Positions 1-6,142 of a DNA stretch of 8,363 bases are shown piece after piece. Where the stretch lies: NCBI GenBank assembly GCA_937901625.1, contig CALDIE010000255.1, positions 1 to 8,363 of the forward strand, in the 5' to 3' direction. The notes under the pieces are model-generated. The model was not told the origin of the DNA and searched no databases. It saw only the letters and a list, made by a program, of their open reading frames with translations. Position 1 is the first letter of the stretch. Each line of letters starts with the position of its first letter. The DNA comes from an uncultured Lachnospiraceae bacterium (GTDB taxonomy: Bacteria; Bacillota; Clostridia; Lachnospirales; Lachnospiraceae). The position numbers were made by a program, and so were the translations under genes.

Positions 1-292
1 CGTACATCCGGTCCCGGCAGGCGCGCTGCTCCCCATCCGGCACGCGGACCGCTTTGCCCGACAGGCGGACCATGTCGTTGGCCGCCTCGTCAAAGCCGAT
101 GACGGCGATGTTCCCGTTTTTCTCCATCTGACGGGCGAAGGCCTTGCCCCGGGCCGTCAGAAAGAGCATGGTCGTGCCGTCAAAGTACCGGGCGGAGATC
201 ACCCGCAGATGGGGACAGCCGGCGTCATCCACGCTGGCGATCTCCAGAGAGTCGATCTTCATGAGCTTTTCCATGCAGCTTTCAACCGTCAT
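1..292 (-). CDS. Pyridoxamine 5'-phosphate oxidase-like flavoprotein, N-terminal part (cut by window edge)
   Basis: The frame starts with ATG at 292-290 and stays open for 97 codons to the window edge, so the C-terminus is unseen. The protein begins MTVESCMEKLMKIDSLEIAS. The pattern 'A-S-V-D-D-A-G-x-P-H-L-R-V-I-S-A-R' (residues 19-35), then 'LFLTARGKAFARQM' and 'MVRLSGKAVRV', is that of the flavin-binding split-barrel (PNPOx-like) family. Members bind FMN and act as oxidoreductases of mostly unknown substrate; several clostridial members carry a C-terminal ferredoxin domain, which cannot be checked here. An AAGGGAG ribosome binding site (300-306) sits 7 bases upstream, inside the last codons of the preceding gene, and the ATG overlaps that gene's TGA by 4 bases. 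The coding sequence is rich in GCC, CTG, CGG and GGC codons and is about 67% GC over bases 1-240, well above its neighbours. That suggests transfer or a contig junction. The family call is good; the exact substrate is unknown. Confidence 0.75.
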   Translation of the reverse strand, partial: MTVESCMEKLMKIDSLEIASVDDAGCPHLRVISARYFDGTTMLFLTARGKAFARQMEKNGNIAVIGFDEAANDMVRLSGKAVRVPDGEQRACRDRMY

Positions 293-1437
293 TTTGCGTC
301 TCCCTTCACACGAACAATGATCTTTCCATTCACCGTAAAGCATCTCCAGCTCTCTTTGCTGTTATACTCGCTGAAGGCTGCTCCGGAAAAAGAAGTACCG
401 CTTCCGGCTGTCGGATCGGAATCCGGCGTATCGACACCCGCCAGATCCACATCATCTGCCGTAAAATAATCATCCAGATCCTGCCTGTCCTTCATCACGA
501 CTTCATCCGCCATGGAGGCGTTGCCCCAGTCCGAAGCATAGACAGCACAACCGGAGTCTCCGTGCGCCATGGCAAGATACAGATCAAAATCTCTCGTTTC
601 CCCGTAGAACTCTTCCAGATTCACATGCACATTGACCATATAATAAACGGGATTTTGTACAAACCCATCCAATTCCGAAGCATAGGCATTGTTTTCATCC
701 GTCTCTGTGTAGGTATAACTGCCCTTCATATAATCCTGTGCCGCTTCGCTGATAAAATAAAACGTTCCGTCATCCAGGAAGTAATAGATGCCGTTGGATG
801 TTTCCCATGCCTTTCCAACCACCGAATCATCGACCGTAACGACAACCGGCTGCGCGTCTACGGTAATCTTAAGTGTCGCCGACTCACAATTTCGTCCGCT
901 GACCGTAAGGATCGTCTTCCCCGCGGATTCTCCCGTGATCACGGCTTTACCGTTTCTGCCGACCTCTACGGTCGCGATGCTCTCATCTTCTATGACCCAT
1001 TCAAGATCCTGCGAATTCAAGTCAGAGAAATTTGTTACCTTGATATCAAACTGCTCCCCTTCCATTACCGTGATCTTGCGTTCGGAAAGAGAGATCAGCG
1101 TAGGATTTCCGGCAAACCAACCGAGAAGATAGCCGACCGCTACCACGATCCCTGCCATCAAAAGTACGGCTATGCACGCAAGAACTGCCACCAGTCCCTT
1201 TTTGTTGGGTGACTTCGGTGTCTGCAGATCCTGCACGATAGACATATTCCCCGAATTGTTCACCTGTGGTGAGGGTTGTGCAACCGGTGCGGGTTGCGAA
1301 GACACAGACTGCATCGGTGCGGGATCCGGCACCACCTGCGGTACGTCCACCGGAAACCGAAAGCCGCATCCGCCACAAAATTTCACAACGGCGTCTACTT
1401 CAGTGCCGCATTTCGGACAAATCTTAGTTTTTCCCAT
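289..1437 (-). CDS. Zinc-ribbon, single-pass membrane protein with an Ig-like (Big_2) extracellular domain
   Basis: I recognise the architecture but not a named gene. The 382-residue protein starts at ATG 1437-1435. An in-frame ATG further upstream at 1506 would lie inside mfd and lacks a comparable ribosome site, whereas GAAAGGAG stands 7 bases before 1437. In order: a zinc ribbon with C7-P-K-C10 and C21-G-G-C24; a Pro/Gln/Ser-rich linker (about 29-78); KK followed by one hydrophobic helix (about 82-105); a Big_2-like beta domain (about 112-193) with 'ITVMEGEQFDIKV', 'ESIATVEV' and 'AVITGESAGKTILTVSG'; then a beta-rich region (about 200-310) with 'GKAWETSNGIYYFLDDGTFYF'; and an acidic Asp/Thr/Ser/Gly-rich tail. 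By the positive-inside rule the zinc ribbon is cytoplasmic and the rest external. It has its own promoter, and its stop overlaps the next start. The family is common in Lachnospiraceae-type genomes, but its role is unknown; envelope sensing is only a guess. The last residues may be altered if the GC break downstream is a junction. Confidence 0.8.
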   Translation of the reverse strand: MGKTKICPKCGTEVDAVVKFCGGCGFRFPVDVPQVVPDPAPMQSVSSQPAPVAQPSPQVNNSGNMSIVQDLQTPKSPNKKGLVAVLACIAVLLMAGIVVAVGYLLGWFAGNPTLISLSERKITVMEGEQFDIKVTNFSDLNSQDLEWVIEDESIATVEVGRNGKAVITGESAGKTILTVSGRNCESATLKITVDAQPVVVTVDDSVVGKAWETSNGIYYFLDDGTFYFISEAAQDYMKGSYTYTETDENNAYASELDGFVQNPVYYMVNVHVNLEEFYGETRDFDLYLAMAHGDSGCAVYASDWGNASMADEVVMKDRQDLDDYFTADDVDLAGVDTPDSDPTAGSGTSFSGAAFSEYNSKESWRCFTVNGKIIVRVKGDAK

Positions 1438-1444
1438 GGAAATT

Positions 1445-1452
1445 CTCCTTTC
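1445..1452 (-). promoter_or_regulatory. Ribosome binding site that fixes the start of the zinc-ribbon protein
   Basis: On the minus strand this reads GAAAGGAG, 7 bases before ATG 1437-1435. It is near-perfect against the anti-Shine-Dalgarno sequence. It supports the shorter start, which begins MGKTKICPKCG directly with the zinc ribbon, over the longer frame that would begin inside mfd. Confidence 0.85.
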
Positions 1453-1477
1453 AACGTATCGAACAATTCCATTTTTT

Positions 1478-1506
1478 ATTATACCATTGTCAAGTCTCAT
1501 CCTCAA
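1478..1506 (-). promoter_or_regulatory. Sigma-A type promoter for the zinc-ribbon membrane protein, overlapping the end of mfd
   Basis: On the minus strand TTGAGG (1506-1501) is followed by a 17-base spacer and a perfect TATAAT (1483-1478). Start would be near 1471, giving a leader of about 34 bases that contains the AGGAG site. The -35 hexamer and most of the spacer lie in the last codons of mfd, so the downstream gene can be expressed independently of pth-mfd. A perfect TTGACA also occurs (1493-1488), but it is only 4 bases from the -10 and cannot serve with it. No terminator hairpin was seen between mfd and this gene, so read-through may also occur. Confidence 0.65.
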
Positions 1507-4500
1507 AGAGACATATCAATGCTTCCATCATTTTCCTTGTATTTTCCAGCAAAAGTTCCTCATCCTCATCCACCAGTCCGACCAGTTCGTAATCCATATA
1601 GAAAAGCGGAGTTTTCATCGGTCGAAACCGCAGCTTCCCTTCATACTTATTTAACAGAACCGGGATCCTGTCAGTATTTACCGGTGCGGACATATCCATA
1701 TACAGGCGGATCAGCCCCGGCATTCCTTTGACATCCGTCAGGCACAAACGCTGTGCCAGACGTTTCAAGGACGCGATCTTCAAAAGATTCTCCGCCTCTC
1801 TGGGGATCGTGCCGAAACGGTCGCGCAATTCGTCCGTCATATCCTGTATATCCTGATCGGTGTGGATGTCGGCTATCCTCTGGTATATTTCCAGTTTCTG
1901 TTTTTCGTTGACAATATATTCCGGCGGGATATATGCGGACACCTTCAGTTCTATGTTCACATTTCTGTTTTCGGTTACTACCGGCTCACCCTTTTTCTCT
2001 CTCAACGCATCTTCCAGCATCTTGCAATAGAGATCGTAACCTACCGCCTGCATATGTCCGTGCTGCTTTTTCCCGAGTAACGTTCCGGCGCCGCGGATCT
2101 CCAGGTCTCTCATGGCGATCTTATATCCGCTGCCGAGCTCCGTATAGTCTCTTATGGCCGTCAAACGCTTCTCTGCCACATCACTTAAGATTTTGGACGG
2201 ATCGTACATCAAAAACGCGTACGCCGTACGGTTGGAACGCCCGACTCTTCCCCTTAACTGGTAGAGCTGCGCCAGTCCCATCTGTTCCGCGGAATGGATG
2301 ATGATCGTGTTGACATTGGGAATATCCAGTCCCGTTTCGATGATGGTCGTGCTTATCAGAACATCGATCTCCCCCCGGATAAAGGTAGCCATGATATCTT
2401 CCAGCTCACGCTCCTCCATCTGACCGTGCGCAAAGGTCACTCTGGCCTGCGGAACGAGTCTTGATATCCGGTTCGCGATCATCTCGATCCCGTGGATCCG
2501 GTTAAATACATAGTACACCTGGCCGCTACGGCTTAACTCTCTGTGAATAGCCTCCCGTACCATCTCTTCATCATATTTCATCACATAGGTCTGGATCGGA
2601 CGGCGATCCTGCGGCGCCTCGTCTAACAGGCTCATATCCCGGATCCCGACCATACTCATGTGGAGTGTTCTGGGGATCGGAGTTGCCGTCAGCGTCAGCA
2701 CATCCACATTTTCTTTTAACTGCTTGATTTTTTCCTTATGCGCCACACCGAAGCGCTGCTCCTCATCGATGATCAAAAGACCCAGATCCTTAAAGACCAC
2801 ATCCTTTGACAAAAGCCGGTGCGTGCCGATGACAATATCCACATGTCCCTGCTTTAATTCCGTTAAAGTCTTCTTAATCTCCGCGTTGGTACGGAATCTG
2901 GAGAGCATCTCCACCGTCACGGGATAGTTTTTCATACGCTCTCTGAACGTATGAAAATGCTGTTCCGCCAGGATCGTTGTCGGCACAAGATAGGCCACCT
3001 GTTTTCCGTCCTGTACAGCCTTGAAAGCAGCGCGGATGGCTACTTCCGTCTTGCCGAATCCGACATCTCCGCATACGAGACGATCCATGATCTTGCTGCT
3101 TTCCATATCGCTTTTGGTCGCATTGATCGCATGGAGCTGATCTTCGGTTTCCTCATAGGGAAAAGCCTCTTCAAACTCCCGTTGCCATGGGGTATCCGGC
3201 TTGTAGCGATAGCCGTTTCGAAGATTCCGGACGCTGTAGAGCTCCACTAACTCTTCCACCACTTCTCCGATGGATTCCTCCACTTTCTCCCTGGTGTGAA
3301 TCCATTCTTTTCCTCCGAGGGTATGGATCTTCGGCTTTTTTTCCACGTCCTTATCCGCGTAGAATTTCAACCGGTCCAGGGAAGTGGGCGGAATATATAG
3401 CGTACCGTTGTTTCGATACTCTAAGGACAGGTAGTCCTTGGAGGCTTCATTGACCACAAGAGTGACGATCCCGCGATAGATCCCTATACCGTAATCCTCA
3501 TGGATCACATAGTCGCCCACATGGAGTTCTCCGTAATTCTTGATCTTCGTACCGCCGGTGAATTTCGCATGCTTGCGCTTGTCTTTTTTACGAGAGCCGA
3601 AGATGTCTTCCTCCGTTACAACCATGAATTTTAATTCCGGATAGACAAATCCTTTTCGAATGCGACCGTAGAAGGTAACCACTTCACCCGGATGGATCGG
3701 GCGGTCGGCATCTTCCACAAAGGTTGCCACCAGATCTTCGTTGAGCATCTCATCCGCCAGACGTTTTGCCTTGGAAGTCGACGTACTGAGCACCAGTATC
3801 CGGTACCCCTGCTGCTTGTATTTGGCAAGCTCTTCCACCAGCATCTGAAAGCCTCCGTGGTAAGAGGGGATCGTCGCCACCTTAACTTTATAGCACTTTT
3901 CGTTTCCGAAAATTCCCTTTGTATCATCCTCGGCTGAGAGCTGTACACTCTTAAAAGCCTTTAATTCCTTCCATATTTCCTCAAGATCCCATAAAAGCTC
4001 CGTCTGCCCTTTTAAGAGATATCCCTGTTCCAGGCGGTGTTCCATACTGTTTTTGAATTCTTTTTCCACCTCCCGCGCATGCAGGATCACCCTATCAGCC
4101 TCTTCAAAAAAGATGCAGGCTCCGCGCTCTTTAAACAGATGCAAAAGGATATCGGGAGCATCGTAAAAATACCGGATATAACTTTCAAGATTCAGGTACC
4201 GGTTCTGCCCCATAATGGCGGTTTCCAGCTCCATCATGGCCAGATGCAGACGATTGGCTGCCTCGGTCTTTAATTCGTCCCTCAATCTCTTTACTTCCAC
4301 CAATGATTCCTGCTGGATCTTATGAAATCCGGCGTAGCGTTCCTCCTGTGTTAAGATGATCTCCGTCCCCGGAAAGATCCTTATACTGTCCATCTTTTCA
4401 ATGGAACGCTGACTCTCTACGTCAAAAAGACGGATCTCCGTCACCGTATCTCCCCAAAACTCGATACGTACGGGATTCATCATTGTCAGATCAAAAATAT

Positions 4501-5035
4501 CAAGAATACCGCCCCTTAAGGAAAACTGCCCGGGAGCCTCCACCTGGGATACGTTTTCATAACCCAGATCGATAAGATGTTTAGTCAATTCCGGAAGATT
4601 TTCGTCTGAATTCACCTCGAGTGTGATCACGCTTTTTTTGAGCGTATCCAACGGAAGACAGTATTCCATCAAAGCATCAAGCGTGGTAACCACCGTGATC
4701 TTCCCGCCTTCCAGGATGCGGGACAGGACACGCATACGGTCACGCTCCAACTGCTTTCCGTTGACATCCGACTGATAAAAGATCAGATCCTTTGCCGGAA
4801 AGAAATAGGTCTCACGATCGTAAAAAAGGTATTCCTCACAGATATCTCTCGCTCTGTTTTCGCTGTAAGTAACGATCAGGGAGATCTCCTGTTCTTCATT
4901 CAGCGCACGGATCATATGCAGTTTTTGTGAATCCACCGTTCCGGAGATCAACAGCGGGGAATCCTTTTTTTGAAGTGAGCGCATCGCTTCCCCATACCAG
5001 GTCAGTTCTCTTAGTGGCTGTGTCAGTATTTCCAT
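1490..5035 (-). CDS. mfd: Transcription-repair coupling factor Mfd
   Basis: Mfd is an ATP-driven DNA translocase. It pushes RNA polymerase stalled at template-strand lesions off the DNA and recruits UvrA for nucleotide excision repair; it is cytoplasmic. The 1181-residue length is full size for Firmicutes. Visible parts: a UvrB-like region including 'GQFSLRGGILDIFDL' (about 169-183); the RNA-polymerase-interacting CarD-like domain, 'GDYVIHEDYGIGIYRG' (about 505-520) onward; Walker A 'GDVGFGKT' with K662; the Walker B-type box DEEQ with D757; 'TATPIPRTL' (about 780-790); motif VI 'QLRGRVGR' (926-933); then the translocation region 'RDLEIRGAGTLLGKKQHGH' and the C-terminal TRCF domain (about 1010-1120). 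All helicase motifs look intact, with no frameshift. The start is ATG 5035-5033, preceded by AAGGTG at normal distance and only 3 bases after the pth stop, so the two genes are almost certainly one operon and translationally linked. pth-mfd adjacency is a conserved Firmicutes arrangement. Confidence 0.98.
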   Translation of the reverse strand: MEILTQPLRELTWYGEAMRSLQKKDSPLLISGTVDSQKLHMIRALNEEQEISLIVTYSENRARDICEEYLFYDRETYFFPAKDLIFYQSDVNGKQLERDRMRVLSRILEGGKITVVTTLDALMEYCLPLDTLKKSVITLEVNSDENLPELTKHLIDLGYENVSQVEAPGQFSLRGGILDIFDLTMMNPVRIEFWGDTVTEIRLFDVESQRSIEKMDSIRIFPGTEIILTQEERYAGFHKIQQESLVEVKRLRDELKTEAANRLHLAMMELETAIMGQNRYLNLESYIRYFYDAPDILLHLFKERGACIFFEEADRVILHAREVEKEFKNSMEHRLEQGYLLKGQTELLWDLEEIWKELKAFKSVQLSAEDDTKGIFGNEKCYKVKVATIPSYHGGFQMLVEELAKYKQQGYRILVLSTSTSKAKRLADEMLNEDLVATFVEDADRPIHPGEVVTFYGRIRKGFVYPELKFMVVTEEDIFGSRKKDKRKHAKFTGGTKIKNYGELHVGDYVIHEDYGIGIYRGIVTLVVNEASKDYLSLEYRNNGTLYIPPTSLDRLKFYADKDVEKKPKIHTLGGKEWIHTREKVEESIGEVVEELVELYSVRNLRNGYRYKPDTPWQREFEEAFPYEETEDQLHAINATKSDMESSKIMDRLVCGDVGFGKTEVAIRAAFKAVQDGKQVAYLVPTTILAEQHFHTFRERMKNYPVTVEMLSRFRTNAEIKKTLTELKQGHVDIVIGTHRLLSKDVVFKDLGLLIIDEEQRFGVAHKEKIKQLKENVDVLTLTATPIPRTLHMSMVGIRDMSLLDEAPQDRRPIQTYVMKYDEEMVREAIHRELSRSGQVYYVFNRIHGIEMIANRISRLVPQARVTFAHGQMEERELEDIMATFIRGEIDVLISTTIIETGLDIPNVNTIIIHSAEQMGLAQLYQLRGRVGRSNRTAYAFLMYDPSKILSDVAEKRLTAIRDYTELGSGYKIAMRDLEIRGAGTLLGKKQHGHMQAVGYDLYCKMLEDALREKKGEPVVTENRNVNIELKVSAYIPPEYIVNEKQKLEIYQRIADIHTDQDIQDMTDELRDRFGTIPREAENLLKIASLKRLAQRLCLTDVKGMPGLIRLYMDMSAPVNTDRIPVLLNKYEGKLRFRPMKTPLFYMDYELVGLVDEDEELLLENTRKMMEALICLFEDET

Positions 5036-5038
5036 GTT

Positions 5039-5608
5039 TTACACCTTTTTATTAAAACGGTTCATGGCTGTCTCCACACCGTTTTCCAATATGCATTCCA
5101 CCGCATCCGCCGCCCGTTCAAAGGCTTCATCCATCAGGGCTCTGTCCTCTTTGTCAAAATGTCCCAGCACATAGTCCGCCAGATCATATCCGGCAGGTTT
5201 TTCACCGATCCCGATTCGGACTCTCGAAAACTCTTCATGACCGAGATGCAGGATGATATTCTTGATCCCGTTGTGTCCACCGGCACTTCCTTTGGAGCGC
5301 ACGCGAAGCATTCCGGGCGGAAGGCTGATATCGTCATAGAGTACGATAAAATCCCTTCCGGTATCGATCTTGTAATAATCACATAGTTCCCGGATACATT
5401 CTCCGCTCAGATTCATAAATGTCAAAGGCTTGACCAGCACCACTTTTTCAGAGCCGATCATTCCTTTTCCGTATAAGCCTTTATGTTTTTCTTCACTAAA
5501 CACTATGTGATTTCTTTTTGCTATGACATCCAGTGCCCCGTATCCCGAATTATGTCTTGTTCCTTCGTATTTTTTCCCCGGATTTCCCAGTCCAGCGATC
5601 AGGATCAT
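5039..5608 (-). CDS. pth: Peptidyl-tRNA hydrolase
   Basis: This enzyme cleaves the ester bond of peptidyl-tRNAs released from stalled ribosomes, freeing tRNA for reuse; it is cytoplasmic and usually essential. The 189 residues match the bacterial Pth family length. The signature 'GLGNPGKKYEGTRHNSGY' begins at residue 6 and gives the substrate-contacting N9 and the catalytic general base H19 (N10 and H20 in the E. coli enzyme). 'PLTFMNLSG' supplies N66, 'YDDISLPPG' supplies the D92/D93 pair that orients the histidine, and 'GSAGGHNGIKNI' supplies N113. All expected active-site positions are present. The start ATG 5608-5606 has an AGAGGA ribosome site 7 bases upstream. The gene follows a clear sigma-A promoter and is 3 bases from mfd, with which it should be co-transcribed. 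Nothing is odd in sequence or composition. Confidence 0.97.
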   Translation of the reverse strand: MILIAGLGNPGKKYEGTRHNSGYGALDVIAKRNHIVFSEEKHKGLYGKGMIGSEKVVLVKPLTFMNLSGECIRELCDYYKIDTGRDFIVLYDDISLPPGMLRVRSKGSAGGHNGIKNIILHLGHEEFSRVRIGIGEKPAGYDLADYVLGHFDKEDRALMDEAFERAADAVECILENGVETAMNRFNKKV

Positions 5609-5644
5609 CTTTCATTCCTCTTTTTCATTTCTTTAATTTATACC

Positions 5645-5664
5645 GATTCAGATATATCCGAATC
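5645..5664. repeat. 20-bp near-perfect palindrome over the predicted pth-mfd transcription start
   Basis: The sequence GATTC-A-GATATATC-C-GAATC is symmetric apart from one base pair. It lies immediately beside the -10 hexamer (5665-5670), spanning roughly -6 to +14 of the predicted transcript. This is where a dimeric repressor would bind. In the minus-strand transcript the one asymmetric position becomes a G-U pair, so a short 5' leader hairpin is an alternative reading. I recognise no regulator for this motif. Confidence 0.5.
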
Positions 5665-5693
5665 ATTGTATCACATAGTGATGTTGCTGTCAC
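5665..5693 (-). promoter_or_regulatory. Sigma-A type promoter of the pth-mfd operon
   Basis: On the minus strand GTGACA (5693-5688, 5 of 6 consensus matches) is followed by an optimal 17-base spacer and TACAAT (5670-5665, 5 of 6). Transcription would begin near 5658, giving a leader of about 50 bases before pth. It lies between the spoVG terminator and pth, so pth-mfd has a transcription unit separate from spoVG. Confidence 0.7.
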
Positions 5694-5716
5694 AGCCGTT
5701 TCTTCCGTAAATGTAA

Positions 5717-5750
5717 AAGGATACAAGCGGCATTCACCGTTTGTATCCTT
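5717..5750 (-). terminator. Rho-independent terminator after spoVG
   Basis: AAGGATACAA (5717-5726) is perfectly complementary to TTGTATCCTT (5741-5750). Inside it, three further pairs follow one mismatched position and close a 6-base loop (5731-5736). In the minus-strand transcript the stem is followed by a short T run (TTTT including the last stem bases). It stands about 40 bases after the spoVG stop. The weak T run suggests incomplete termination. On the plus strand the stem is followed by CC and then ATTTT, so a bidirectional role is less likely. Confidence 0.6.
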
Positions 5751-5789
5751 CCATTTTATCACCGGACGGTCGTATTGAACGTATCCTTC

Positions 5790-6053
5790 CTAAATCTCCT
5801 CAGGCGTCTCGTCGTAAGCCTTTAAGATCAAGTCCTGCAACAACTTTCTGGTGTCCGTATTGATCGGGTGGGCGATATCCTTATAGGTACCGTCCTGTGC
5901 CTTCCTGCTCGGCATTGCGATAAACAAACCATGATCGCCCTCGATGATCTTGATATCGTGGATCACAAAGCAATCCCCGATAGTGATAGAAGCGACCGCA
6001 CGCAACTTACCTTCACGTTCCACACGCCTTACTCGCACATCCGTAATATTCAT
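5790..6053 (-). CDS. spoVG: Septation/sporulation regulator SpoVG
   Basis: SpoVG is a small dimeric protein first found through stage V sporulation defects in Bacillus. It binds RNA (and DNA in some species) and acts as a broad post-transcriptional regulator affecting septation, capsule and virulence traits in Firmicutes. The 87 residues begin MNITDVRVRRVEREGKLRAV and continue 'ASITIGDCFVIHDIKIIEGDHGLFIAMPSRK', then 'DIAHPINTDTRKLLQDLIL'. This is a near-continuous match to the family pattern; the Bacillus protein (97 residues) has a longer C-terminal tail. The start ATG 6053-6051 is preceded by a purine-rich GAGGGAAGGGAAG stretch whose nearest Shine-Dalgarno-like bases are about 10 bases away. 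That is slightly distant and may mean modest translation. No convincing sigma-A or sigma-H promoter was found in the 89-base spacer, so transcription may come partly from glgD. A terminator follows. Presence does not by itself prove that the organism sporulates, since non-sporeformers also carry it. Confidence 0.96.
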   Translation of the reverse strand: MNITDVRVRRVEREGKLRAVASITIGDCFVIHDIKIIEGDHGLFIAMPSRKAQDGTYKDIAHPINTDTRKLLQDLILKAYDETPEEI

Positions 6054-6099
6054 TTTTGTTACTTCCCTTCCCTCATGTATTATTAATGTATTGTTATAG

Positions 6100-6137
6100 T
6101 AACGGCGTCCGCTACCTTTCGATACCGGACACCGCTA
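6100..6137 (-). other. GC-rich hairpin between glgD and spoVG (possible attenuator or weak terminator)
   Basis: In the minus-strand transcript bases 6137-6126 can pair with 6111-6100 to form a 12-bp stem with two G-U pairs and a 14-base loop. It lies just after the glgD stop (6145-6143) and about 47 bases before the spoVG start. No T run follows it, so it is not a standard Rho-independent terminator. It could slow or partly stop transcription, protect the glgD 3' end from degradation, or have no role. Confidence 0.4.
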
Positions 6138-6142
6138 TTACA

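Noticed and set aside
562..1212. Plus-strand open frame of 216 residues opposite the zinc-ribbon gene
   Set aside because: Composition is unlike a real protein (many scattered Cys, His and Arg), no family is recognisable, and the minus-strand frame carries clear domains and signals.
1488..1493. Perfect TTGACA on the minus strand as a -35 box
   Set aside because: Only 4 bases separate it from the TATAAT, far too few; TTGAGG at 1506-1501 has the correct 17-base spacing.
1438..1506. Longer N-terminus for the zinc-ribbon protein, starting at 1506
   Set aside because: It would overlap mfd and include the promoter and the AGGAG site in coding sequence. The start at 1437 has ideal ribosome-site spacing and begins directly with the zinc ribbon.
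6054..6142. Sigma-H or sigma-A promoter for spoVG, as in Bacillus
   Set aside because: TATAAC at 6098-6093 has no acceptable -35 partner at 16-18 bases, and no sigma-H-like AGGA/GAAT pair was found at proper spacing.
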